Positions 9,082-20,282 of a stretch of 54,395 nucleotides of DNA are shown one piece after another; within the stretch, counting starts at the first letter, position 1, and the number at the start of each line of letters is the position of its first letter. The stretch is from NCBI GenBank assembly GCA_016938875.1, contig JAFGTV010000011.1, forward strand, positions 1 through 54,395. Reading direction: 5' to 3'. The notes below the pieces were generated by a model. It was given only the letters and a program-made list of their open reading frames with translations, was not told where the DNA came from and made no database searches. The position numbers and the translations under genes were made by a program. This DNA comes from Paracoccaceae bacterium (lineage in GTDB: Bacteria > Pseudomonadota > Alphaproteobacteria > Rhodobacterales > Rhodobacteraceae).

Positions 9082-10386
9082 ATGATCCCCCGTTATTCCC
9101 GCCCCGAGATGACCGACATCTGGGAACCCGCCACCAAATTCCGCATCTGGTACGAGATCGAGGCCCATGCCTGCGACGCCCAGGCCGCCCTGGGGGTGAT
9201 CCCCAAGGAAAACGCCGAGGCCGTGTGGAAGGCCAAGGATGTCGCATTCGACGTGGCCCGCATCGACGAGATCGAGGCGGTGACCAAGCATGACGTGATC
9301 GCCTTTCTGACCCACCTGGCCGAACATGTCGGGTCCGACCAGGCGCGGTTCGTGCACCAGGGGATGACCTCTTCGGATGTGCTGGACACCTGCCTGAACG
9401 TGCAGCTGGCGCGCGCCACCGACATCCTGATCGCCGATATGGACAAGCTGCTGGCCGCCCTGAAACGCCGCGCGTTCGAGCATAAGGACACCCTGCGCAT
9501 CGGCCGCAGCCACGGCATTCACGCCGAACCCACCACCATGGGCCTGACCTTTGCCCGGTTCTATGCCGAGATGGACCGTGGCCGCACCCGCCTGATCGCC
9601 GCGCGCCAAGAGATCGCCACCGGCGCGATTTCCGGCGCGGTCGGCACCTTTGCCAATATCGACCCGGCGGTCGAGGAACATGTCTGCAAGATGATGGGCC
9701 TGACGCCGGAACCGATTTCCACCCAGGTGATCCCGCGCGACCGGCACGCGATGTTCTTTGCCACGCTGGGCGTGATCGCCAGTTCGATGGAAAACATCGC
9801 CATCGAGATCCGGCACATGCAGCGCACCGAGGTGCTGGAGGCCGAGGAATTCTTTTCCGCCGGCCAAAAGGGCAGCAGCGCCATGCCGCACAAGCGCAAC
9901 CCGGTGCTGACCGAGAACCTGACCGGGCTGGCGCGCCTGGTGCGCATGACCGTGGTGCCCGCGATGGAAAACGTCGCGCTCTGGCACGAGCGTGATATTT
10001 CCCACTCCTCGGTCGAACGCGGCATTGCGCCCGATGCCACCATCACGCTGGATTTCGCGCTGAACCGCCTGGCCGGCGTCATCGACAAGCTGGTGATCTA
10101 TCCCGACAACATGCTGGCAAACATGAACAAATTTCGCGGACTGGTGATGTCCCAGCGGGTTTTGCTGGCGCTGACCCAGGCGGGTGTGTCGCGTGAGGAT
10201 GCCTATCGGCTGGTGCAGCGCAACGCGATGAAGGTCTGGGAGCAGGGCAAGGACTTCAAGACCGAGCTGCTGGGCGACGCGGATGTGACCGCCGCCCTGT
10301 CGCCTGCCGAGATCGAGGAAAAATTCGATCTGGGCTATCACACCAAGCATGTCGACACGATCTTTGCCCGCGTTTTCGGCGGCTGA
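9082..10386 (+). CDS. purB: Adenylosuccinate lyase
   Basis: A 434-residue homotetrameric enzyme of purine synthesis. It cleaves SAICAR to AICAR and adenylosuccinate to AMP, releasing fumarate. The signature SSAMPHKRNP of the fumarase/aspartase superfamily is present, as are FVHQGMTSSDVLDT and IGRSHGIHAEPTT, which carry active-site residues. ATG 9082 opens MIPRYSRPEMTDIW, the usual start; the much longer open frame upstream runs through bioY antisense and is not used. Two GC hairpins without T tracts follow the stop (for example CCCGGAC/GTCCGGG at 10405-10423). Confidence 0.98.
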   Translation: MIPRYSRPEMTDIWEPATKFRIWYEIEAHACDAQAALGVIPKENAEAVWKAKDVAFDVARIDEIEAVTKHDVIAFLTHLAEHVGSDQARFVHQGMTSSDVLDTCLNVQLARATDILIADMDKLLAALKRRAFEHKDTLRIGRSHGIHAEPTTMGLTFARFYAEMDRGRTRLIAARQEIATGAISGAVGTFANIDPAVEEHVCKMMGLTPEPISTQVIPRDRHAMFFATLGVIASSMENIAIEIRHMQRTEVLEAEEFFSAGQKGSSAMPHKRNPVLTENLTGLARLVRMTVVPAMENVALWHERDISHSSVERGIAPDATITLDFALNRLAGVIDKLVIYPDNMLANMNKFRGLVMSQRVLLALTQAGVSREDAYRLVQRNAMKVWEQGKDFKTELLGDADVTAALSPAEIEEKFDLGYHTKHVDTIFARVFGG

Positions 10387-10509
10387 CACAGGCTATCGCA
10401 CGGTCCCGGACCGCCTGTCCGGGGCCATCGGCCCCCGCCTGCGCCATGGCTTTGGAAATACGCGCCGCGTGTGCTACACTTTGTCTCACCTTGAACAGGG
10501 AGACGCATC

Positions 10510-10668
10510 ATGAGCATGAAAACACTCCTCACCGCGGCGCTGTTGGCGCTGGCGCCTTCGCTGGCCATGGCAGAATGCGGCTGGGAAAAGATCAACGCCA
10601 ACCAATGCGCCGAGGGTCAGGTTTTTGACACAACCTCGGGCAGTTGCGTGGACCAGGCGACCAGCTGA
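10510..10668 (+). CDS. Small secreted cysteine-containing protein
   Basis: A 52-residue protein with GGGAG before its ATG. Residues 1-21 form a clear signal peptide ending ALAPSLAMA. The mature part is about 31 residues and carries three cysteines: CGWEKINANQC, then SGSC. The pattern C-x(9)-C-x(4)-GQVFD-x(5)-GSC resembles half of a chitin-binding type-2 (CBM14) knot, but no carbohydrate role is shown. A strong terminator follows, so it forms a short unit of its own or the tail of the purB transcript. The size is below most gene-calling limits. Confidence 0.7.
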   Translation: MSMKTLLTAALLALAPSLAMAECGWEKINANQCAEGQVFDTTSGSCVDQATS

Positions 10669-10694
10669 CCTGCCCGTTGCGGGCCATTGCCTTG

Positions 10695-10728
10695 CGGCGC
10701 GGACCGGGGGTTCGCGCCGTTTTTCTTT
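10695..10728 (+). terminator. Intrinsic terminator after the small secreted protein
   Basis: An 11-base-pair stem (CGGCGCGGACC with GGTTCGCGCCG, one G-T pair) with a GGG loop is followed by TTTTTCTTT. Confidence 0.92.
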
Positions 10729-10746
10729 GACCAAGGCGGCGGGATG

Positions 10747-10762
10747 CTAACCCGGTCTTAAC
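10747..10762 (+). promoter_or_regulatory. Near-consensus CtrA box upstream of the FliG-like gene
   Basis: CTAA-N7-TTAAC matches the CtrA consensus TTAA-N7-TTAAC at eight of nine defined positions. It lies 47 bases upstream of the TTG start at 10810. CtrA is the phosphorelay regulator that activates flagellar genes in Rhodobacteraceae, which fits a FliG-like target. Confidence 0.6.
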
Positions 10763-10809
10763 GGCCCGCGCGCCATGCTGACCTTCGGCGATTCCCCCGG
10801 AGGCCCCCG

Positions 10810-11859
10810 TTGAACATCCCCAGCCCGATCCCTGCGCGACCGCCAGGCCAGATCCTGCCCGGTGCTGCCCTGACCCGGCGGCGCAAGGCCGCGATCATCG
10901 TGCGCCTGCTGCTGGGCGAGGGGGTGACGCTGCCGCTGGGTCAGTTGCCGGCACCGCTTCAGGCCGGGCTGGCCGACGACATCGCCGCCATGCGCTATAT
11001 CGACGGGGCCACGCTGCACGCCGTGGTGACCGAGTTTCTGGCCGAGTTGAACCAGGTCGGGCTGACCTTTCCCGGCGGGGTGGACGGGGCGATGGCGCTG
11101 CTGGGCGATCACCTCAGCCCCGATGCCACCGCGGCGCTGCACGCGCGCCATGCCGCCGACACGCCGCCCGATGCCTGGGCACTGCTGACCGGGCAGGATC
11201 CCGCGAAACTGGCCGAAATGCTGCTGGGCGAAAGTCCCGAGGTCGCCGCCGTCGCGCTGGCCAAGCTGCCCAGCCCCGCCGCCGCCGCGGTCCTGGGCCA
11301 GATGCCGGGCCCCCAGGCCCGCCGCATCGCCTTTGCCATCTCGCGCACCGGCGCGGTGCCCCCCGCGGCCGTCGCGCGAATCGGCACCGCGTTGGCGGCG
11401 CGCCTGGCCGACGCCCCCACGCCGGCATTCGACACCGACCCCGAAAAGCGGATGGGCGCGATCCTGGACGCCGCCCCCGCCGCGATCCGCGAGGACGTGA
11501 TGGCCGGACTGGCCGAAACCGATGCCGATCTGGCCGAACGGGTGCGCCGGGCGGTCTTTACCTTTGCCGACATCCCCGCGCGGGTGCTGCCGCGCGACGT
11601 GCCCGCCCTGACCCGCGCCGTGGACCAGGCCACCCTGGTCACCGCCATGGCCGGGGCCGAGGGGAAATCCGCCCCCACGGTCGAATTCATCCTGGGCAAC
11701 ATGTCCCAGCGCATGGCCGCCCAACTGCGCGACGAGATGACCGAGCGTGCCGCCCCCGACCCCGAAGAGGCCGAGGCCGCCATGGCCCAGATCACCGCCG
11801 CCCTGCGCGCCCTGGAAAGCGCGGGCGAAATCCGCCTGGCCACAGCCGCCGAGAGTTAG
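10810..11859 (+). CDS. FliG-like flagellar motor switch protein (orphan)
   Basis: A 349-residue protein with the FliG layout: an N-terminal KAAIIVRLLLGEG block at residues 25-37, a middle domain beginning ESPEVAAVALAKLP in place of the usual EHPQ motif, and a C-terminal rotor-type domain from about 213 with AVDQATLVTAMAGAEG and FILGNMSQRMAAQLRDEM. FliG forms the rotor ring that binds MotA and carries torque and switching. No other flagellar gene lies in the window. TTG is taken as the start because GGAGG lies six bases before it. The sequence is unusually Ala-rich and lacks many charged residues of standard FliG, so it may be either the working rotor protein or a diverged paralogue. A CtrA box upstream supports a flagellar link. 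Confidence 0.8.
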   Translation: MNIPSPIPARPPGQILPGAALTRRRKAAIIVRLLLGEGVTLPLGQLPAPLQAGLADDIAAMRYIDGATLHAVVTEFLAELNQVGLTFPGGVDGAMALLGDHLSPDATAALHARHAADTPPDAWALLTGQDPAKLAEMLLGESPEVAAVALAKLPSPAAAAVLGQMPGPQARRIAFAISRTGAVPPAAVARIGTALAARLADAPTPAFDTDPEKRMGAILDAAPAAIREDVMAGLAETDADLAERVRRAVFTFADIPARVLPRDVPALTRAVDQATLVTAMAGAEGKSAPTVEFILGNMSQRMAAQLRDEMTERAAPDPEEAEAAMAQITAALRALESAGEIRLATAAES

Positions 11860-12144
11860 GCGCCAGCCCTGCCTGCGCTGCGCCGACGCCGCGGGTGTCG
11901 TGCAAAACAGCCCCGCGCGAGCGGCGCGGGGGCGGCGAGTACCCGCACTTGGCCCCGATCTGCATCTGGCAAGGCCATGGTGCGCAGATCTGCCGCCAGA
12001 CGCGATCCGCTCTGCGCGACCGGCGCGCCAGCCAGCCTTTTCGACCCTGCCCTGCCCCACCCCCCCGGCCCGCGCTTGTGATCGGGCCCACCGGGATTTA
12101 TGTCTGGCGTCGGAAACTGCGCGCGGGACGGGAAAACGGGGTCG
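11860..12144. other. Intergenic region, no gene recognised
   Basis: No convincing coding frame is present. A GC-rich inverted repeat (CCCCGCGC / GCGCGGGG around 11911-11932) has no T tract. The promoter of the acyltransferase gene is presumably here, but I see no clear -10 or -35. Confidence 0.5.
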
Positions 12145-13071
12145 ATGGGCAAGCAGGCGAAACGTGGGCATACCCCCGCGAACTGGCTGACCGATTTGGC
12201 GCTGCGCACGGTGATCGCGCTGGCGCTGGTGCTGCCCTATGCGGTGCGGGTGCGCTTTTTCGGTTGGGCCACGCGCAACCTGATCGCGCCGCTGGCCGGC
12301 TATCAGCGCCGCGCCGAGGCCAACCTGGCGTTGGTCTATCCCGACATGCCCCCCGCCCAGCGCCGCCGGATCGCACGCGCTGTGGCCGACAATGCCGGGC
12401 GCACCCTGATCGAGAACTACTCGACCCGCGATTTCCTGGAACGCGCCGCCGGGATCACGCCGACCGGCCCCGGCATGGCCGCCTTGCAGGCCGCCCGGGA
12501 TGCGGGCCGCCCGGTGATCCTGGTCACCGGCCATTTCGGCAATTACGAGGCCGCCCGCGCCGCGCTGGTGTCGCGCGGCTATGACATCGGCGGCCTCTAT
12601 CGGCCGATGGCCAACCCGTTTTTCAACGCCCATTACGTGCGCACCATGCAGGCCTATGGCGGCCCGATCTTTGCCCAGGGCCGGCGCGGCACCACGGGCT
12701 TTGTGCGTCACTTGCGGTCGGGGGGGATTTTGGTGCTGCTGACCGATCAGCACAACCGCCGCGGCACCGACCTGCAATTCATGGGGCATCCGGCGCGCAC
12801 GGCCTTGTCGGCGGCGGAACTGGCGCTGCGCTATGGTGCCGATTTGATCCCGTTCTACGCCACGCGCCAACCCGACGGGCTGAGCTTTGCCGTCACGCTG
12901 GAGGCGCCGGTCCCCCACAGCACACCCACCCAGATGATGCAGACCCTCAACGACAGCCTGGAGGCGCGGGTGCGCGAGCATCCCGAACAGTGGTTCTGGG
13001 TGCACCGGCGTTGGAAACAAAGGGTCAGACGGGCCCGATCCGGCGTCGGCGCATCGCCAAAGGCACCCTAG
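12145..13071 (+). CDS. Lipid A late acyltransferase (LpxL/HtrB family)
   Basis: A 308-residue inner-membrane enzyme that transfers an acyl chain from acyl-ACP to the lipid A precursor. The catalytic HX4E motif is visible as TGHFGNYE, followed by the second conserved block GLYRPMANPFFN and by LTDQHNRRGTDLQFMG. An N-terminal hydrophobic anchor spans about residues 12-35. The C-terminus WFWVHRRWK is the family's usual end. The start MGKQAKRG is preferred over an upstream ATG at 12100 because alignment to the family begins near here, though the ribosome site is weak. Its stop overlaps the tail of the convergent DUF1223 gene by four bases. Confidence 0.92.
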   Translation: MGKQAKRGHTPANWLTDLALRTVIALALVLPYAVRVRFFGWATRNLIAPLAGYQRRAEANLALVYPDMPPAQRRRIARAVADNAGRTLIENYSTRDFLERAAGITPTGPGMAALQAARDAGRPVILVTGHFGNYEAARAALVSRGYDIGGLYRPMANPFFNAHYVRTMQAYGGPIFAQGRRGTTGFVRHLRSGGILVLLTDQHNRRGTDLQFMGHPARTALSAAELALRYGADLIPFYATRQPDGLSFAVTLEAPVPHSTPTQMMQTLNDSLEARVREHPEQWFWVHRRWKQRVRRARSGVGASPKAP

Positions 13072-13778
13072 CGCAGACGCGCCGCGGCGATGATCGGCCC
13101 GGGGCCGGCGCGCTGAATGATCGCGACGATCGGCTCTTGCCCCTCGGCCTCGACGGTCACGATCAACGGGGCCGATCCATCCCAGCGCGCCACGGCCTTC
13201 CAGGCGTCGACGATATTGGTATAGCGCAGCGTGCGACCGGCATTCTCGCCTCGTTTGATCTCCATCACCTGTTCGGGCATGTAACGGACGATCTGCAACA
13301 CCGCATCCTCGTCGAACACGGTATCGGACTGCGCGGTGATGGTGATCTGATCGCCGTCACGCGTCATGTTCAGGGTGACCGGACTATGGAGCCCGTGATG
13401 GGCCTGGATCAGCCGGGCGACATCCATCGGCTGATAGCCCACCACATGATCCTGCCCGCCCACCACGATCTGTGGCGTATAGATCGACCGGCTGCCCGCG
13501 GCCCGGGCATAGGCCTTTTGCCGCCGGGTAAAGGCCGGGTCGGCAAAGACATCCTTCCAGCCGATATAGTCCCAGTAATCCACATGCAGCGCCAGCGGGA
13601 TCACGTCGTCGCGCTTGGCCAGGTCGGCCATCATCTCATCGACCGGGGGACAGGACGAACACCCCTGCGAGGTGAACAGCTCGACCACCACGGGCCCGCC
13701 ATCGGCGCGCGCCATCCCTGACATCGCCACCCATGCCAGTATCACGACCGTGAGGATCCGCTGCATTTTCCCTACCAT
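13068..13778 (-). CDS. DUF1223 secreted thioredoxin-like protein
   Basis: A 236-residue protein exported by a signal peptide (residues 6-25, ending MSGMARA). The mature part opens with VVVELFTSQGCSSCPPVD, giving a CxxC pair at Cys40 and Cys43, and continues with LALHVDYWDYIGWKDVFADP and YTPQIVVGG, all hallmarks of DUF1223. The fold is thioredoxin-like and a periplasmic thiol role is inferred. A second ATG at 13766 preceded by AGGGAAA is an alternative start. It is divergent from acnA. Confidence 0.9.
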   Translation of the reverse strand: MVGKMQRILTVVILAWVAMSGMARADGGPVVVELFTSQGCSSCPPVDEMMADLAKRDDVIPLALHVDYWDYIGWKDVFADPAFTRRQKAYARAAGSRSIYTPQIVVGGQDHVVGYQPMDVARLIQAHHGLHSPVTLNMTRDGDQITITAQSDTVFDEDAVLQIVRYMPEQVMEIKRGENAGRTLRYTNIVDAWKAVARWDGSAPLIVTVEAEGQEPIVAIIQRAGPGPIIAAARLR

Positions 13779-13891
13779 TTTGTCCCCGTCTCAGCGCCCT
13801 TCCTACCCAACCCCCGCCCCCCCTGCCAATCAAGGCTTCGGGAGCCACCCGTGCGCAATGGCCGCTAGGGGCTGGAATTTCAGTGCACAAT

Positions 13892-13899
13892 GGTATACC
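13892..13899. promoter_or_regulatory. GGTATACC palindrome upstream of acnA
   Basis: GGTATACC sits in an A/T-rich patch (AATGGTATACCTAAAT), the only such patch in the DUF1223/acnA divergent spacer. It could hold a -10 element (TATACC) or be bound by a GntR-type regulator, many of which prefer GTATAC cores. No decisive feature separates these options. Confidence 0.3.
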
Positions 13900-13990
13900 T
13901 AAATGCCGCACCCCCCTTGATCGCCCGCCGACGATAGGGCAAGACCGGGCGCAAGAAAGCCGTTTAACCCTTGATGGAGAGCGACCGTTC

Positions 13991-16741
<2,751 letters not shown>

Positions 16742-16766
16742 GCGCGAGCGACGGACCACGAACGCG

Positions 16767-16799
16767 AACGCCCCGGTGCCTGATGGCCCGGGGCGTTTT
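16767..16799 (+). terminator. Intrinsic terminator after acnA
   Basis: AACGCCCCGG (16767-16776) pairs with CCGGGGCGTT (16788-16797) and is followed by a short T run. Confidence 0.85.
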
Positions 16800-16889
16800 C
16801 GGTTGCGTTCCCGATATGGCAACGCTGCGTTTCTGCATGCCGCGGCCAAATATGTGTGAAATGAAACAGAAAGAGGTTAACGTAGGGGA

Positions 16890-16988
16890 ATGACATGGAC
16901 ATTCCCCTGCCGCGCGATCCTTTCGATGCCCTGCTTTGAGGCATTGGCCTATATAACGCTGATCGCGCTGATCGCCGGAGCCGCCTGA
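16890..16988 (+). CDS. Possible 32-residue small membrane protein
   Basis: A short frame starting ATG ACA TGG that encodes a polar N-terminus and then one hydrophobic stretch, ALAYITLIALIAGAA, up to the stop. A GAGG lies 14 bases and a TAGGGG four to five bases before the ATG, neither at ideal spacing. It lies in the otherwise empty gap between the acnA terminator and the end of ccmG, with an A/T-rich leader. The last bases form one arm of an inverted repeat (CCGCCTG / CAGGCGG, 16981-17007). There is no homology evidence and it could be chance. Confidence 0.3.
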   Translation: MTWTFPCRAILSMPCFEALAYITLIALIAGAA

Positions 16989-17008
16989 GCGGTTCCCGAA
17001 CAGGCGGT

Positions 17009-17563
17009 CTATTGCCCGCCCGCTGCGGCGATGGCGGGCAGAATCACCCGCTCCAGCACATCCTCGGTAATCGGCCCGGCATGGCGCAGGCGGATCACGC
17101 CCTGCCCATCGACGACAAAGGTCTCCGGCGCGCCGTACACGCCCCAGTCGATCTTGGTGCGCCCGGTCGTATCCTCGCCCAGGGCGGTGAACGGGTTGCC
17201 TTCGCGCGCCAGATAGGCGGTCGCGCGCTCCGGCGTGTCGTTGTAATTCACGCCGTGGATCGTGATCCCCATCTCATTGGCCATGTGCAGCAGCTGCGGA
17301 TGCTCGGCCCGGCAGGCCACGCACCAGGTGCCCCAGAAATTGACCAGCTTGACCCCCGGCTCACGCAGCACCGCGTCATCCAGCAGCGCGACATCGGCCA
17401 ACGGGTCCAGCTGCATCGCCGGCGCCGCGCGCCCGATCATCGTCGAGGGCAGCGCGTTGGGATCGTCGCGGCTGACGCCGATGTAAAACAGCACCGCCAG
17501 CGCGGCAAAGATCACCGGCGGCAGGATCATCAGCGGTGATATCCTGGATTTCTGTTCAGCCAT
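17009..17563 (-). CDS. ccmG: Thiol:disulfide interchange protein CcmG/DsbE
   Basis: A 184-residue membrane-anchored periplasmic thioredoxin that reduces the apocytochrome c haem-binding cysteines. Residues 10-29 form the N-terminal anchor. The active site is Cys81-Val-Ala-Cys84 within LVNFWGTWCVACRAEHP, and GVYGAPETFVVD provides the cis-proline region and the acidic CcmG signature. It overlaps the end of ccmD by eight bases and closes the ccm train. Confidence 0.95.
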   Translation of the reverse strand: MAEQKSRISPLMILPPVIFAALAVLFYIGVSRDDPNALPSTMIGRAAPAMQLDPLADVALLDDAVLREPGVKLVNFWGTWCVACRAEHPQLLHMANEMGITIHGVNYNDTPERATAYLAREGNPFTALGEDTTGRTKIDWGVYGAPETFVVDGQGVIRLRHAGPITEDVLERVILPAIAAAGGQ

Positions 17564-17714
17564 GATCGCGCCTCCGGGCCTCGGCCTCGTCCAGTTGGCG
17601 GCGCACCCGCGCCCCGCGGGCCATCGACAGCAAGACCAGCGCCGCCATCAATGCCAGCGACACCCCATAGGACGACAAGACGGCGCCCGCGTATTTTCCA
17701 AGTTCCGGCATCAT
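17556..17714 (-). CDS. ccmD: Haem exporter accessory protein CcmD
   Basis: A 52-residue single-pass membrane protein, the usual size for CcmD. It has a short periplasmic N-terminus (MMPELGKYAGAVLSSYGVS), one helix (LALMAALVLLSMA) and a basic cytoplasmic tail (RRQLDEAEARRRDHG), which is the family layout. CcmD helps release holo-CcmE from the CcmABC complex. Two ATGs in a row (17714 and 17711) overlap the ccmC stop, indicating translational coupling. Confidence 0.85.
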   Translation of the reverse strand: MMPELGKYAGAVLSSYGVSLALMAALVLLSMARGARVRRQLDEAEARRRDHG

Positions 17715-18439
17715 CCCATCCGCTCCCGTGCGACCAGCGCCTTGATCCGGCGGGCGCGGATCTCTGTGCGGGTGCGCACCAGCACCAGCGTCACGAACAG
17801 CAACACAAAGCCCGCGATGCAGATCACCAGCGGCAGCCAGTAGACATCCGAGATGTTCTCTTCCTTGTCCAACGACAGCGTCGCGCCCTGGTGCAGCCCC
17901 TGGTTCCAGAAGTTCACCGCATAGCGCGACAGCAGCGCGAACACCGACCCCACGATACACAGCACCGAGGTCAGGTCAGCGGCCGCATCGGGGTTCTCGA
18001 TCGCCTCCCACAGGGCGATGTAGCCCAGGTAGAACAGGAACAGGATCAGGAACGAGGTCAGGCGCGGATCCCAGGCCCAATAGGTGCCCCACATCGGCTC
18101 GCCCCAGATCGCGCCGGTGATCAACGCGATCACCGTCATCGTCAGCCCGATCGGCGCGGCCGCGCGCGCGGCCAGCGCGCTGACATGGTGGCGCCGGATC
18201 AACCAGATCAGCGAGGTCACCAGCATCATCACCCAGGCATTGATCGCCATCATCGCCGAGGGGACGTGGACATAGATGATCTTGACGGTCGAGCCGAAAT
18301 TCGCAGCCTCGGGCGTCAGGAAAAAGCCCCATACCAGGCCCACCACCAGGCAGACGGCGGTAAGCACCGAAACGAACGGCAGCAGCACCGAAGAGGTCTG
18401 CATGAATTTCTGCGGATTTGCATATTCCCAGAGCGACAT
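17711..18439 (-). CDS. ccmC: Haem exporter / haem-CcmE handling protein CcmC
   Basis: A 242-residue polytopic membrane protein that loads haem onto CcmE. The tryptophan-rich haem-binding motif is clear as WGTYWAWDPRLTS, and IIYVHVPSAMMAINAW holds one of the axial histidines. About six membrane segments are visible. AGGAAAAG lies just before the ATG. It is separated from ccmB by 55 bases. Confidence 0.97.
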   Translation of the reverse strand: MSLWEYANPQKFMQTSSVLLPFVSVLTAVCLVVGLVWGFFLTPEAANFGSTVKIIYVHVPSAMMAINAWVMMLVTSLIWLIRRHHVSALAARAAAPIGLTMTVIALITGAIWGEPMWGTYWAWDPRLTSFLILFLFYLGYIALWEAIENPDAAADLTSVLCIVGSVFALLSRYAVNFWNQGLHQGATLSLDKEENISDVYWLPLVICIAGFVLLFVTLVLVRTRTEIRARRIKALVARERMG

Positions 18440-18494
18440 GAACTTTTCCTAGTGGGCTTTGGCAGGGTTCTCAACTGAATAGCTTGTGAGGTGG

Positions 18495-19151
18495 TCACCG
18501 CAGGTTGATACGGATCGCCGCGGCGGCTGCAAACGGAAGCAGCGCAGATGCCGCAAGCGTGATCGCCCCCAGCATCATCAGCGCCGTGCCGGTGGCCATC
18601 CCGTCGGCGCCGCGCTTGACCGTCTCGGCGCCGAAGATCAGCGTCGGGACATAAAGCGGCAGCACCAGCAGCGACAGCAACAGCCCCCCGCGTTTCAGCC
18701 CCACGGTCAGCGCCGCCCCAAAGGTGCCGATCATGCTGAGCGCAGGCGTGCCCAGCGCCAGGCTGGCCACCAGCCAGCCATAGCCCGCCCCGTCGAGGTT
18801 CAGCAACAACCCCAGCACCGGGGCCGCCAGCGTCAGCGGCAGGCCGGTGGTGAACCAGTGGGCCGCGGCCTTCATCGCGACGACCCCCTCCAGCGGGATC
18901 GGCGCGGTGGCCAACAGATCCAGCGATCCATCCTCGAAATCCAGCGCGAAAATCCGGTCCAGCGACAACAGGCACGCCAACAGCGCCCCCACCCACAGGA
19001 TCCCCGGCGCGATGGTCGACAAGATCGCGCCTTCGGGACCGACGCCGAACGGGACCAGCACCGTGACGATCAGGAAAAACGCCAGCCCCAGGCCAAAACC
19101 ACCGCCCGCGCGCACCGCCAGGTTCAGGTCGCGAAGCAGCAGCGCGATCAT
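18495..19151 (-). CDS. ccmB: Haem exporter permease CcmB
   Basis: A 218-residue membrane subunit with six hydrophobic segments, which pairs with the CcmA ATPase. Family blocks include [32 protein letters not shown] and a long run of small hydrophobic residues at the C-terminus. Its ATG overlaps the ccmA stop by four bases. Confidence 0.96.
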   Translation of the reverse strand: MIALLLRDLNLAVRAGGGFGLGLAFFLIVTVLVPFGVGPEGAILSTIAPGILWVGALLACLLSLDRIFALDFEDGSLDLLATAPIPLEGVVAMKAAAHWFTTGLPLTLAAPVLGLLLNLDGAGYGWLVASLALGTPALSMIGTFGAALTVGLKRGGLLLSLLVLPLYVPTLIFGAETVKRGADGMATGTALMMLGAITLAASALLPFAAAAAIRINLR

Positions 19152-19774
19152 GCAAAGGCCTCGTCGAAATGATCCAGGCCGCGGGGCTGGGCGCGAAACG
19201 GCGTGACATCCAGCTGCCCGGCGGGAAAGCCCAGGTCGATATGGGTGGCGATCAGCGCCGCCCCGCCCCCGTCCAGGTGCCGGCGCACCGCCGCCCCGAA
19301 CAGCGCCACCGACGCCACGTCCAGCGAGACCGTGGGTTCATCCAGCACCCAGATCGGCCGCCCCGTCACCAACAAACGCGCCAGCCCCAGCCGCCGCTTT
19401 TGCCCCGCCGACAGGTTTTGCGCCGCGCGCCCGGCGAGATCCGTCAGGTTGAAATCCTCCAGCGCGCGGTCGATCCCGCGCTGGCCAAAGATCCGCGCCC
19501 AGAATTGCAGGTTCTCGGTCACCGTCAGCGTGGCCTTCAGCCCGTCGGCATGGGCCGCATAGGCCATGGTTTCAGGCGGCACCGACACCTGCCCGGCCAG
19601 CGCCGGTTGCAGCCCCGCGAGGGTGCGCAAAAGCGTGGTCTTGCCGATCCCATTGGGCCCGCGCAACAACAGTGCCTGACCGGCGGCGAGGGTAAAGCTT
19701 ACCCCCTCCAACACCGGCACGCCGCCGCGCGCACACGCCAAATCCGAAACGATCATTTCCATGGGATACCGCAT
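19148..19774 (-). CDS. ccmA: Haem exporter ATP-binding protein CcmA
   Basis: A 208-residue ABC ATPase that drives release of haem-loaded CcmE from CcmC/D. It shows the Walker [10 protein letters not shown], signature [16 protein letters not shown] and Walker [12 protein letters not shown]. Three in-frame ATGs (19774, 19762, 19756) can serve as start and none has a strong ribosome site; the first is given. The gene follows a 139-base gap that holds copy 2 of the repeated motif. Confidence 0.96.
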   Translation of the reverse strand: MRYPMEMIVSDLACARGGVPVLEGVSFTLAAGQALLLRGPNGIGKTTLLRTLAGLQPALAGQVSVPPETMAYAAHADGLKATLTVTENLQFWARIFGQRGIDRALEDFNLTDLAGRAAQNLSAGQKRRLGLARLLVTGRPIWVLDEPTVSLDVASVALFGAAVRRHLDGGGAALIATHIDLGFPAGQLDVTPFRAQPRGLDHFDEAFA

Positions 19775-19913
19775 AGCCCAAAGCCGCCGGGACGAAAAGC
19801 GCCAACGGCGCGCTCCCGCCCCCGGATCGACCGGGCTGCGCCCGTCCGCCCGGCGTTGGGCCGGGCGCGCTGCGCGCGGGGATATTTGAGACCAGAAGAA
19901 GCGGAAAAGGCCC
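19775..19913. repeat. Gap holding copy 2 of the repeated motif (19880-19901)
   Basis: GGATATTTGAGACCAG followed by AAGAAGC matches the copy at 435-456. It lies 12 bases beyond the stop of the Mth938-like gene. On the minus strand it reads as a pyrimidine-rich CTTCTTCTGGTCTC followed by AAATATCC. The G+C-rich flank (CGCGCTGCGCGCGGGG) can form a hairpin next to it. Confidence 0.6.
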
Positions 19914-20282
19914 TCAGCGGGTTAGCGCGGTCACCGGAACCAGGGCCACGGCGACGCGCCGCCCCTCGGCCAGCAGCACGTTATAACTGCGCGCGGCAGA
20001 GGGGCTGGACATGATCTCGACCCCCAGGCCGGTCGCCTCCAGCCGGGGTTGCAGCCGGTCGGGCAGCGGCATCAGCGTGTCGCCCGTGCCCACCAGCAGC
20101 ACGTCGATCCGTCCCGCCAGCGCCATCAGCGGGGCGGCGTCGCCAACCCCGGCCCAGGGCAGAACCGCCCCCCCGGACACCAGCACGGCGCCCTCGTGCA
20201 GCGTGCCGCCGACGCGGAAAAACCCCGGCCCGTAGCCATCCACCGGCAGCCCGTCCGGGATCTGCATTTCGCTGAGCTTCAT
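19914..20282 (-). CDS. Mth938-like domain protein
   Basis: A 122-residue protein of the Mth938/DUF498 family, related to the mitochondrial complex I assembly factor NDUFAF3. The core is visible as [20 protein letters not shown], then [12 protein letters not shown] and [20 protein letters not shown]. In alphaproteobacteria it commonly follows secDF, as here, and a role in membrane-complex assembly is inferred from the mitochondrial relative. It overlaps the tauE/safE stop by four bases. Confidence 0.9.
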   Translation of the reverse strand: MKLSEMQIPDGLPVDGYGPGFFRVGGTLHEGAVLVSGGAVLPWAGVGDAAPLMALAGRIDVLLVGTGDTLMPLPDRLQPRLEATGLGVEIMSSPSAARSYNVLLAEGRRVAVALVPVTALTR

